From contig NZ_SAYT01000007.1 in NCBI RefSeq assembly GCF_004296575.1, forward strand, positions 310,001-374,000: a DNA stretch of 64,000 bases. Reading direction: 5' to 3'. This document shows positions 28,703 to 38,500 of this stretch, one piece after another. A program made the translations under genes and the position numbers. The notes below the pieces were generated by a model. It did no database searches. It saw only the letters and a list, made by a program, of their open reading frames with translations, and had not been told where the DNA came from. The first letter of the stretch is position 1. Each line of letters opens with the position of its first letter. The stretch is from Dyella amyloliquefaciens. Lineage in GTDB: Bacteria > Pseudomonadota > Gammaproteobacteria > Xanthomonadales > Rhodanobacteraceae.

Positions 28703-31700
28703 ATGCGTTCAATGATGGTGCCAGGGTTGGCGCTGATGGTTGTATTAGGCGGCGCTGCGATGACGTCGGCGGTACATGCCGGGACGGTGGATTTGTCGGC
28801 GACGCCCCCGGAGCTCACACCGGCGGTGGCGCCCAATATCGTCCTGACCTACGACGACTCCAACAGCATGAAGAAGACATTCGTGCCCGGGTACCTGGGG
28901 GACGGAGAGACGGCCTACGGCGCGTATTCCGGCTACATCACCGATCCGATCAGCGGTGCGCGCATCTGCGGCTGGTATAGCGCCGATGCAACCAAGGTCG
29001 TTCATCCCTGGAATTTTTCGCCGGCGGTTAACACGATCTACTACGACGAGAGCCAGACCTACGTTGCTCCGAAGAAGTCGGACGGCACGCCCATGGATCC
29101 GGGGAGTTTCACCGCCGCATGGGAAGACGGGGTTGCCGCCAATACGGGTGGAAGCAAGGCTGTGCGCAATCTGCTGACGAGTTACGCCATCTACTGGTGG
29201 GGCGGCAACACGATCGAGCCTGAGACGATCTATCCGGCGAGCAAGAGTCATCCTGCCTCGATGCAATGCAAGGTGGCAGACGGCTACATGCCGTTCCCAT
29301 TCGCTGACCCCGATGGTGGCAATGCCCGCGCTTTTTTCTACCGCTTCCTGGGGAATCCCGCGAGCAGGCGCGATCTGTTCGATCCCACCAAGTACGTGGC
29401 CGTCGACGTGTCCACGCTGAGCGATGCGCAGAAGAAGAATTTCACGATCTGGTACGGGTTCTATCGCACGCGTAACCAGGCTGCACGCTCGGCGCTCGCG
29501 CGCGCCTTTGACAGCGTGCCGAGGACCATCCGTGTGCAGTGGCAGCGACTGAGTGAGGGACTATTGAGCAACTCGGCGATCATCCGGCCGCTGTCCGACG
29601 AGACGCAATTCAAGGCACTGATGGACTTCGTGCTTGCCAGTCAGCCCAACGGCGGGACGCCGACGCGCGGCGCCATGACCAGGGTGGCCAACTATTTCGG
29701 TCCGTCCAACGCAAAAATGTCCGAGACCAACCCTTACTTTGACGCGGCGTCCGGCAAGGAGCTGAGCTGTCGCCGCAATTACAGCCTATTGGTCACGGAT
29801 GGCGGCTGGAACCAGGATTCCGGATTCACCTCGAGCTGGGTGGACTCGACGGGGTCGGGTGGTTCCGTACACGTGGCAGCGAATCCCGACCAGACAGCCA
29901 TCACGTTGCCCGACGGCCGCAGATACGACCCACGTAGTGCGGCTGCGACGATATTTGGTGGCGGGCCTTCGCAACACAATCTCTCGGGATTTGCCGACGT
30001 TGCCTTCCACTACTGGGCAACAGATCTGCGTCCCGACCTTAAGAACGACGTGGTGCCATACCTGCCGGACAGGACAACAGGTGTCACCGGCACGACGATC
30101 TCGACGCCCATAGGCAGCGATCCCAAGTCGCTGCCCGATGAGGTCTATTTCAATCCCGCCAACGATCCGGCCACCTGGCAGCACCTGGTGCAGTTCGTGG
30201 TGACCTTCGGCCTGGACGGTGAACTCAGTGTTCCTGATGACCTTACCGATCTGCGCAAGGGACTGAAGACCTGGTCCGATTGGGCAACGCTGCCAAACGA
30301 CGAACTTTTGGATATGCCGGCAAAGACTGACGACACCTGGCATGCCGCCATCAACAGTCGTGGCGATTTGTTCAACGCCAACAATCCGCAACAGCTGATC
30401 GATCAGATCCGGCAGGTCATCAACAGTATCGTCGCAAGGAGCGGTGCATCGACCGCAGGCGCGATAAGCAGCACGGTGCTCGGCACGGATGCCGCCTACT
30501 TCCGGACCGGTTTCAGCAGCGATGACTGGAGCGGCGTGGTGCAGGCGGTGCGCGTGGATGAATCGGGCAACCTCGGCGGATCCCTATGGAGCGCCTCTGA
30601 CCTTCTGGAGGCTCGTGCCGGTACCACGGACAATCGCATCATCCTCACCAGCACGGCCCCTGGCGCCGGTCATGGGGCCGCATTCCGAGGGACCGACGTA
30701 CTCGATGCCATTCGCTCGGTCGATCCCGCGTTTGCCACTGACTCCACCGGCAGCGAACGACTGGACTGGATCCGCGGCGTCCGGGCCAAGGAGGGGATAA
30801 CGTTCCGTCAGCGCAGTTCCGTGCTCGGCGCGGTGGTCAATGCGCAGGCTGCCTACGTCGCATATCCCGCCAGCGGTTATCGCGATGCCTTTCCTTCCAG
30901 ACCCGGCCATCCTGAAGAAAGAGCGCCGGAAATGGCCGTTGGGCCCGATGGTCGCTTGCTGCACAGCTACGAGCAGTTCGTCGCCGATCACCTCAAACGT
31001 GCCCCGACGCTCTATGTCGGTGCCAACGACGGCATGTTGCATGCTTTCGATGCCACCGCTGCGGGTACCGATCCTGCGTCTGTCGATGTCGCGCCGCATC
31101 CCGGTGCGGAGCGTTGGGCCTATGTGCCCTATGCCGTCTATGGAGGGTTGCGCGGGCTGAGTGCGCTGACCCATTTCCAGTACGCGCCGACAGTGGATGG
31201 CACGCCCGTGGTTCGCGACGTGTACTTCAGCTCAGGCAGTCGTGTGGGATGGCACACCCTGCTTGTCGCCGGCGTTCGCCTGGGCGGGCGTGGCGTCTAT
31301 GCCTTGGATATCACCGAGCCGGGAGCGGTGGAGGTTGGAAGCACGCGTGGCTCACCAGGTCCCGCGGACAAGGTGTTGTGGGAGTTTCACCATACGTCCA
31401 CCAGTGAAACGGGGGACGCTTCCAACCTGGGATATACCTTCGGCCGTCCGAACATAGGGCGCCTGGCCAATGGGAAATGGGTCGTGCTGGTGCCAAGCGG
31501 CTATTTTCCCGCAGACAGCACGGCGCCGGCGGCGTCCAATAAGTTCAGCTCGCTGTTCGTGCTCGACGCCCAGACCGGCACGCTGCTGAGGGAGCTGCGC
31601 ACGCCCGTCACCGTGGCCGGCAAAAGCATCGCCAGCGACGGGCTCACCACGCCCGTGCTCGGCGACTACCAGGGCGATCAGGTGGATGACGTGGCGTTTG

Positions 31701-32515
31701 CCGGCGACCTGCAGGGCAACGTCTGGCGGTTCGACCTGAGCGACGAGGATCCATCACGCTGGAGCGTGGATCTGCTGTTCCAGCCAGCCGTGCCGGGGCA
31801 ACGCCCGATTACGGTGATGCCGCGGCTGTTTCCCGATCCGGCCACGCGCAATTTCGTCGTGGTGTTCGGTACCGGAAAGTACCTCGGCAGCAGCGACAAC
31901 GTCATCGACGGGGCGACGAAGGTGCAGGCTGTATATGGCATCCGGGATCCCGGCACGACAGGAGCCGCAGCGGTGATCGAGGGAGTCACGCCGCTGGTGC
32001 AGCAGGTGCTCTATGAAAAGGGCGATGTGCGCGGCCTGACCAGGCACGCGATGCCACTGACCAATTCGGCGGGTAATGCCGTGGGAGGTTGGTATTTCCT
32101 GCTGCAGATCGCGGGTAGCGACGGCAAGCAGACCAATCCGGGCGAGCGCGTCGTCGTGGACGCCACGGCGCTGTTCGACAGCAATCGTGCCATTGTCACG
32201 ACGCTCATTCCGCAGAAGAGCGATCCCTGCAATCCCGCCACGCAGGGCGCCGTGCTTGTAGTGGATGCGGCCACCGGTGGCGCCGCCAGTGGCATCGACT
32301 TTGGCGCCGTCGGTGGCTGGGATTCGGGTTACGCACAAGCAGGAGCGCGCATTACCAATGCTCCGACTGGCGGTTCGTTACCTGCCGCCATCAGCGTGGG
32401 CGGAGGGAAGGTTTATCTGCCGGGCATTACCTTGTCCGCTGACGGAAGCGCGTTCTCCGTGGGCGACGCCATCTGGCGTCGCCGCTCGTGGCGCGCGCTC
32501 ATCAACAATCAATGA
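28703..32515 (+). CDS. pilY1: PilY1-type pilus tip adhesin (cluster 2)
   Basis: The 1270-residue protein has a signal peptide ending near VHAG (residue 27), a MIDAS-like DDSNS at residues 51-55, and the C-terminal PilY1 propeller. It keeps the integrin-like calcium loop DYQGDQVDD (residues 988-996), with Asp/Gln/Asp/Asp at positions 1, 3, 5 and 9, just before VAFAGDLQGNVWRFDLSD. In P. aeruginosa PilY1 this site controls extension and retraction. It lacks the C-terminal EF-hand-like loop of the cluster 1 copy. AAGGAG lies 6 bases before ATG 28703. Confidence 0.92.
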   Translation: MRSMMVPGLALMVVLGGAAMTSAVHAGTVDLSATPPELTPAVAPNIVLTYDDSNSMKKTFVPGYLGDGETAYGAYSGYITDPISGARICGWYSADATKVVHPWNFSPAVNTIYYDESQTYVAPKKSDGTPMDPGSFTAAWEDGVAANTGGSKAVRNLLTSYAIYWWGGNTIEPETIYPASKSHPASMQCKVADGYMPFPFADPDGGNARAFFYRFLGNPASRRDLFDPTKYVAVDVSTLSDAQKKNFTIWYGFYRTRNQAARSALARAFDSVPRTIRVQWQRLSEGLLSNSAIIRPLSDETQFKALMDFVLASQPNGGTPTRGAMTRVANYFGPSNAKMSETNPYFDAASGKELSCRRNYSLLVTDGGWNQDSGFTSSWVDSTGSGGSVHVAANPDQTAITLPDGRRYDPRSAAATIFGGGPSQHNLSGFADVAFHYWATDLRPDLKNDVVPYLPDRTTGVTGTTISTPIGSDPKSLPDEVYFNPANDPATWQHLVQFVVTFGLDGELSVPDDLTDLRKGLKTWSDWATLPNDELLDMPAKTDDTWHAAINSRGDLFNANNPQQLIDQIRQVINSIVARSGASTAGAISSTVLGTDAAYFRTGFSSDDWSGVVQAVRVDESGNLGGSLWSASDLLEARAGTTDNRIILTSTAPGAGHGAAFRGTDVLDAIRSVDPAFATDSTGSERLDWIRGVRAKEGITFRQRSSVLGAVVNAQAAYVAYPASGYRDAFPSRPGHPEERAPEMAVGPDGRLLHSYEQFVADHLKRAPTLYVGANDGMLHAFDATAAGTDPASVDVAPHPGAERWAYVPYAVYGGLRGLSALTHFQYAPTVDGTPVVRDVYFSSGSRVGWHTLLVAGVRLGGRGVYALDITEPGAVEVGSTRGSPGPADKVLWEFHHTSTSETGDASNLGYTFGRPNIGRLANGKWVVLVPSGYFPADSTAPAASNKFSSLFVLDAQTGTLLRELRTPVTVAGKSIASDGLTTPVLGDYQGDQVDDVAFAGDLQGNVWRFDLSDEDPSRWSVDLLFQPAVPGQRPITVMPRLFPDPATRNFVVVFGTGKYLGSSDNVIDGATKVQAVYGIRDPGTTGAAAVIEGVTPLVQQVLYEKGDVRGLTRHAMPLTNSAGNAVGGWYFLLQIAGSDGKQTNPGERVVVDATALFDSNRAIVTTLIPQKSDPCNPATQGAVLVVDAATGGAASGIDFGAVGGWDSGYAQAGARITNAPTGGSLPAAISVGGGKVYLPGITLSADGSAFSVGDAIWRRRSWRALINNQ

Positions 32516-32528
32516 CAGGGAGCAAGTC

Positions 32529-32957
32529 ATGAACCGCTTGCGCGGCTTTACGCTGATCGAACTCATGGTGGTGGTGGCCATCGTGGCGATACTTGCCGCG
32601 ATCGCGATACCGTCGTACAGCCGTTACACGTATCGCGCACGCCGTGCCGAAGGACAGGCGCTGCTCATGCACATCGCCAACGCGCAGGAGCGTTACTACG
32701 CCGTCCAGCATCGCTATGGCGATCTCGTGGCGATCGGTTACGCGTCGACAGCATCCGCACTCTCCGAGTCGGGGCACTACCTGGCGCAAGTCACCTTGCA
32801 GGACACGAACGGCGAGGGGCAGGCCTATGTCGCTACGGCAACAGGGCAGGGCATGCAGGGCGCGGATGTGTGTGGTGCGTTGTCCATCGACAACACCGGT
32901 ACCCGGTTGCCCGGGGCATCCGATGCATCGCGAAATTCCAATGGGCGTTGCTGGTGA
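32529..32957 (+). CDS. pilE: Type IV pilin PilE-like (cluster 2)
   Basis: The 142-residue pilin has a minimal leader, MNRLRG|FTLIELMVVVAIVAIL, with Glu+5, and ends GRCW; its length and cysteine pair match PilE minor pilins. GGGAG lies 8 bases before ATG 32529. Its stop overlaps the next gene as TGATG. Unlike the cluster 1 PilE, the leader is of ordinary size. Confidence 0.9.
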   Translation: MNRLRGFTLIELMVVVAIVAILAAIAIPSYSRYTYRARRAEGQALLMHIANAQERYYAVQHRYGDLVAIGYASTASALSESGHYLAQVTLQDTNGEGQAYVATATGQGMQGADVCGALSIDNTGTRLPGASDASRNSNGRCW

Positions 32958-33571
32958 TGCCGACGCGAAGTGACAAGAGACGGACGCGAGGCGTCACGCT
33001 GGTGGAACTCATCATCACGCTGGCTGTACTGGTAGTGCTGGCGACGATCGCGGCTCCGAGCTTCCGCGACCTCTGGCTTCGCCATCAAGTCAACGGAGCC
33101 GCCAATGCCTTGTGGGCAGACCTCACCTATGCGCGTTACGAAGCCGTGCAGCGGGCGTCCTTTGTCTCGCTCTGCCCGAGCAGCACCGGTGAGGATTGTT
33201 CGGACGATGCGTCCTACGCCGATGGCTGGATCGTCTACGCCTATGCGGCAGGCACGAAAGGGGCGAATCGCTCTTATGCCGAAGGAGTACAAGACTTCAC
33301 TCTGCTTCGGCATACCGTGCCATCCGGGGCGATGGTGGCGAATGCCGCCGATGCCGGGGTCGTAACCTTCGGTCAGCAAGGACACTTCAAGTCGACATCG
33401 GAGCGCGGCACCCTGTCATGGTGGTTGTGTGCACGGGCCGACCGCGGCGATCCGCTGCAAGGCGAGGCGACACAAGGCGTGCCCGGCGTGGAACTCACCA
33501 TGGCCGGTTCCGGCAGCTTGCAACGACAGCGCCTGGCGGTTGGCGCGAGTTGCGTGCCGCCCCATCCCTGA
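32957..33571 (+). CDS. fimT: Type IV minor pilin, FimT/FimU-GspH family (cluster 2)
   Basis: The 204-residue protein has prepilin site RTRG|VTLVELIITLAVLV with Glu+5 and the GspH-type segment NALWADLTYARYEAVQRASF, followed by a cysteine-containing C-terminal domain. ATG 32957 overlaps the pilE stop. This gene closes cluster 2, whereas its counterpart opens cluster 1. It converges with recD, and a hairpin covers both stop codons. Confidence 0.88.
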   Translation: MPTRSDKRRTRGVTLVELIITLAVLVVLATIAAPSFRDLWLRHQVNGAANALWADLTYARYEAVQRASFVSLCPSSTGEDCSDDASYADGWIVYAYAAGTKGANRSYAEGVQDFTLLRHTVPSGAMVANAADAGVVTFGQQGHFKSTSERGTLSWWLCARADRGDPLQGEATQGVPGVELTMAGSGSLQRQRLAVGASCVPPHP

Positions 33572-33586
33572 TCGGGTGATTCAGGG
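33566..33586. terminator. Hairpin shared by the fimT and recD ends
   Basis: CCCTGA (33566-33571) and TCAGGG (33581-33586) form a perfect 6-bp stem. The left arm contains the fimT TGA and the right arm the complement of the recD TGA. No U-tract follows, so it would be a weak bidirectional terminator at best. Confidence 0.35.
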
Positions 33587-35563
33587 CGAGGCGTGCGGTG
33601 CGAAGCGAGGCCACAGGCCCGAGTGACGGCGGGTCGATTGTTCGATCGCGGCTGTGACGCGCTCTCCCGATCCCATCAGGCTGAACCAGCGTCGTGCGCG
33701 GGTGACGCCTGTATAAAGCAGTTCCCGCGTGAGCACCGCGCTCGCCGCGTCCGGCAGCACGAGGGCCGCGTGATCGAATTCGGAGCCCTGGGACTTGTGC
33801 ACTGTCATGGCGTAGACGGTTTCGCGTTCGCCCAGGCGTGACGGCAGCACAAAGCGGATCCGCGTGGCGTCATCGCCAGCCTCACCGGCGACCTCGAAGG
33901 CAACGCGCAGGTGCAGCCTGCCCTGCTCGTCAGGCACGCGTAGCGCGATGCCGATGTCGCCGTTCATGAGTCCGAGGCTGTAGTCGTTGCGGGTGACCAG
34001 CACGGGGCGGCCTTCGTACCACTCCTGTCCACTCTCGATCAGGTTCGCCTGTTGAAGGATGGCGGTGATCTGGCGGTTGAGCCCTTCCGCGCCGAACGGC
34101 CCTTGGCGCAGCGCGCACAGCAACTGGAAGTTACCGAAGGCCTGCAACACGCCACGTGCCCATGCTTCGTGCGTTGGGCCATCTGCCTGGGCATGGGGGC
34201 GGTGTTCGCGCAGCCATTGCAGATAGTGGCGATAACCCTGCGGTTCGGCACCGTCGTCGCGCGTGGCGAAGTGGGGGCGGCCACCATCGAGGACGAGCTC
34301 GGCCAGGCGCGCCGTATTGGCGGTAGCGTCGATCCAGGCGATATCGCCGTGCGGCTCCGACAGCAGCCGCCGAACGCGCGCCGCATCGCCTTCGTTGATG
34401 CGCTGCGCGAGCTGGCCGATGCCGCTGTTTGCACCAAAGCGATGGCTATGGCGCAGCATGGCGACGTGCTGGTCGAGCGGAAGCGCATCGTCGCGCACCC
34501 AGGCATCAACCCGGTCGCCGCTGGTGGCGCGGAGCCAGTTCGCCGTTCCCTCGCTGTAGTGGGCGGCGTCGGCGCGCCGACAGAGGTCGCCGAGCACGGC
34601 ACCGGCCTCCACCGAGGAAAGCTGGTCCTTGTCGCCCAGCAGTACGAGGCGGGCGTCATCGGGCAGGGCGTCCAGCACGGCCGACATCATCTCCAGGTCG
34701 ATCATCGATGCCTCGTCGATGACCAGCACGTCGACGTGCAAGGGATTGGCGCGGTCGTGACGGAAGCGGCGCGTATCGGAACGGGCACCCAGCAAGCGAT
34801 GCAATGTGTCCACGCGACTGGGGATGGTGGCACGCACCTCATCGTCGACATCGAGTTGGGCGATCTGCGTGCTGATGGACGCCTGCAGGCGTGCGGCAGC
34901 CTTGCCGGTCGGCGCGGCGAGCCGGATCCGCAGCGGACGCGGCTGCTCGCCACGATGCAGGGTCTGCAGCAGGCCGAGCAGGCGCACGACGGTGGTGGTC
35001 TTGCCGGTACCCGGGCCTCCGGTGATCACGGTAAAGGCGCCGCGTACGGCCAGGGCGCACGCGACGCGCTGCCAATCGGGAGCGTCGGGCGATGCATGGG
35101 GAAACAGTCGCGCCAGTTGCTCCGGCAACTGCGCGGGCAGGGTGGGAGCCGACACCAGCCGTTGCGTGATGGCCTGGGCCACGCGCTGCTCGTGGTCCCA
35201 ATAACGACGCAGGTATACGCGCGTGCCATCGAGCACCAGCGGTGAACCCGCGTGTGCGACGCTGTCGGGTGTGGCAAGCAGCGGGGATGAGCCGACCTGT
35301 GACTGCGCTGTTACCGAACCGATGGCCGTGCGCCAACTGACAGGCCAGGCGGCATCGTCGGCCAGCGCTTCCCACGCACTCAGGTCCAGGCAGAGATGTC
35401 CATCGGCCTGCTGCCGGCTGACCAGTGCGCCGAGCAGAGGCAACGCAAGCGGTGCGTCGGGATCCTGCTCGGCGAGGAAGCGGGCGAAAGCGACGTCCAG
35501 CGCGCGCAGCTGGCCGCGCTCCAGCGCTTGCTCGAACAGGGCGTGCGTCGCGTCATGCCGCAT
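33581..35563 (-). CDS. recD: Exodeoxyribonuclease V subunit alpha
   Basis: RecD (660 residues) is the 5'-3' helicase motor of RecBCD. Walker A GGPGTGKTTT (around 182-191), motif II DEASMIDL, and the C-terminal motif VYAMTVHKSQGSEF with TRELLYTGVTRAR are intact. The start at ATG 35561-35563 overlaps the end of recB by 11 bases, so it is translated with recB. Gene order recC-recB-recD on the minus strand lacks the ptrA gene found between recC and recB in E. coli. Confidence 0.95.
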   Translation of the reverse strand: MRHDATHALFEQALERGQLRALDVAFARFLAEQDPDAPLALPLLGALVSRQQADGHLCLDLSAWEALADDAAWPVSWRTAIGSVTAQSQVGSSPLLATPDSVAHAGSPLVLDGTRVYLRRYWDHEQRVAQAITQRLVSAPTLPAQLPEQLARLFPHASPDAPDWQRVACALAVRGAFTVITGGPGTGKTTTVVRLLGLLQTLHRGEQPRPLRIRLAAPTGKAAARLQASISTQIAQLDVDDEVRATIPSRVDTLHRLLGARSDTRRFRHDRANPLHVDVLVIDEASMIDLEMMSAVLDALPDDARLVLLGDKDQLSSVEAGAVLGDLCRRADAAHYSEGTANWLRATSGDRVDAWVRDDALPLDQHVAMLRHSHRFGANSGIGQLAQRINEGDAARVRRLLSEPHGDIAWIDATANTARLAELVLDGGRPHFATRDDGAEPQGYRHYLQWLREHRPHAQADGPTHEAWARGVLQAFGNFQLLCALRQGPFGAEGLNRQITAILQQANLIESGQEWYEGRPVLVTRNDYSLGLMNGDIGIALRVPDEQGRLHLRVAFEVAGEAGDDATRIRFVLPSRLGERETVYAMTVHKSQGSEFDHAALVLPDAASAVLTRELLYTGVTRARRWFSLMGSGERVTAAIEQSTRRHSGLWPRFAPHASP

Positions 35564-38500
35564 GGGCGCGGCCTCCCTCGGCAAACAGGCGATCCATCGC
35601 ATCGATCAGCGCATAGGGCAGGCGTTCGCCGTGCACGCCTCCACTGGCACCATCGATGCCACGCAGGTAGAGATAGGCGACGCCACCCATGTGTCGTTCA
35701 TAGTCGTAACCCGGCAATCGCGCACGCAGTTGGCGATGCAGCGCCAGGGTGTAAATCGCATATTGCAGGTCGTAGCGTTCGCGCAGCACCGAATCGCGCA
35801 TGGCGTCGCGCGTATAGGCGCTGGCGTCAGTGCCGAGCTTGTTCGACTTGTAGTCGATCACGTAATAGCGGCCGCGGTATTCGGCCACCAGGTCGATGAA
35901 GCCCTTGAGCAGTCCGTTGATGTGATCAGCCAGCAGGGCCTGGCGCGGGCGTGCTTCGAGCGTATGCGTGGTGACCAGGCGATCCAGCGCCAGCGTATCG
36001 ACGTGTTGTGCTTCAAACCAGAATTCCAGTTCGGCGTAGTAGCTGTCCATGTCGGCGAGGCTGGCAACTGCACCGTCCGGTAGAGGCAGCGGTGCGCGTA
36101 TCAGCGAAGGCAGCCAATGGCTCAGCAATGGGATGCTGGCCTGCCAGCCGCGACGCTGGCAGCGACGGGCGATTTCCTTCTCCAGTGCGACGGTATCGCG
36201 CGATACGTCGGCGAACCCTTCGTCGGCCGTCCATTCGAGCAGGTCGTGCAGGAAGGTGCCGGCTTCCGCACCGGCGTGAAACGCGTGCATGCCTTGCGCC
36301 GGTGCGGGCACAAGCTCGGATGGCGCAGGCTGCTCGGTACCCAGTTCGATGAGGATGTCCTGATTCGCGGTTTCCGGCGCGGGTGCGCGGATCTCGTCGG
36401 ACTCGGCATATTTGAGCGAGCTGTAGCTGGCCACCCACCAACGTTCCGTTGGACGTCCTTGATAGATGCGCGCCTCCCATAGCGGCGCGACGGCATCACT
36501 CGTGGGCTTGAGCGGGTGGGTGGCAGGCGCGGGCAGGGTCTGGATGTGCAGGCCGGGGTGGTCGCCACGCAGCGCTTGCAGTCGTGGCAGCAGGTCTTGC
36601 GGCTGGATCACTTCGCCGCCGGAAAGCACGTGGCCGAAGGCCGACTTGTGCAGCGCGGGTGTCTTGCTGTTGCCGACGCGATAGCACGCGATGCCCAGCC
36701 AGCACGCATAGCGCGCACGGGTCAGCGCCACGTAGAGCAGCCGCAGGTCTTCCTGCAGGCGCTCGCGTTCGGCCTGCATCCATGCCGAATCATTGGCGGC
36801 GAGGTCCATGCGCGACTCGCCGTGTTCGTCATGCCACACGAAACTGCCCTTGGCATCCACCTCACGCATCGAACAGGCGAAAGGCAGCAAAACCAACGGA
36901 TATTCCAGGCCCTTGGACTTGTGGATGGTGATGACCTTGATCAGCTCGGCTTCGCTCTCCAACCGGACGATCTGTTCCTCGGCGGTCTCAGACTGCGCGT
37001 CCGTCGCATGAGCGATCTGGGTGGCGAGGTGGCGGATCAGCGCATGCTCGCCATCGAGGCTCGCTGCCGCGTGCTGCAACAGTTCGGCCAGATGGAGCAG
37101 GTTGGTCAGTGCACGTTCGCCATCGAGGCGCGCGAGCAAGCGGGCTGGCAGGTCGAAGGCGTGCAGCAGGTCGTGAAGCATCGCCAGCACGCCGTGGCGC
37201 AGCCAGGCGTTGTGCAGCTGGCGGAAGCGTTCGCCGCAGGCTTCCCAGTGTTGCTCGTCGAGATTCAGGCGGTCCAGCTCGTCATCGCTTTGGCCCAGGG
37301 TGGGCGTAGCGAGGGCCGCGCGCATGGCGCGATCGGAACCCGGCTCGGCGCAGGCACGCAGCCAGCGCAACAGATCGGTCGCCTCGGCTGAGGCATAGAC
37401 GGAATCGCGATCGGACAGATAGACACTGCGCAGACCGCGCCGCTGCAGTTCCTCACGCACCCTGGACGCTTCCGAACCCTTGCGCACGAGGATGGCGATA
37501 TCGCCCGGCTTGAGTGGCTTCAGCGCGCCTCCGTCCGCCTGGAAACCGCAACGCCCCTCCTGGGCGGCGGACAACAGGTCCACCAGGTAAGCCGCTGCCT
37601 GTTTCGCCATCAGGTCGGTATACGCACCGCTGCTGATGGCTTCGCTGGCGTCGTGCACAGCAAGCTGCAGTGGGGGTAGTGGCTTGCCATCGAGTACCAG
37701 CTCGTCAGCACGGCCGCGCGCGGCGACAGGATGGAAGGGCAGCGCATTCTTGCCGTGACCGAAGGCAAAGGCACCTTCACTGTGCTGCTCGGCGTGCGCG
37801 AACACCTGGTTCACGGCATCCACCAGCGCACGCGTGGATCGGTAGTTGGTATCCAGCGTCCAGGTCGGCTGCCGGGCAGTCGACCTGGCCCGGATATACG
37901 TGTGGATATCTGCGCCGCGGAACCCGTAGATCGCCTGCTTGGGATCGCCGATCAGCAGCAGTCCCTTCGCGGCGCGGTCGCCATACACCCGGTGGAAGAT
38001 GCGCCATTGCAGCGGGTCGGTGTCCTGGAATTCGTCGATCAGCGCCACCGGATACTGCGTGGCGATGGTATCGGCCAGCCGCACGCCTGCAGCGCTGTGC
38101 AGGGCGCCGTCGAGTCGCCGCAACATGTCATCGAAGCCGAGCTGGGCGCGACGCTGCTTGGTCTGCTCCAGCCGTTGTGACACCCACAGCGTGGCATGGG
38201 CCAGGATCGGACCACGCAGTGGCGTGAGCGTCTTGTGTTCCGCGACGCAGCTTTCGATCGCTGCGAAGGCGTCGTGCACCAGTGGCTGGGCGCCTTTCTT
38301 CAAGGCCGAATTCAACGCACCCTGGGCATATCGAGGCAACGTGTCATCGGCATCGCCAAGGCCTTGGGCCCACTGCCTGAGCAGGGCCAGCTCGATGAGC
38401 ACCTTCTCGCGCTTCATCTTGGTCGCGTTCAACGCGCCTTGCTGCAGAGCCTCAGCGAACAGCGCTTCGATGCCGTCGACATCGGCAAGCCAAAGGCGAC

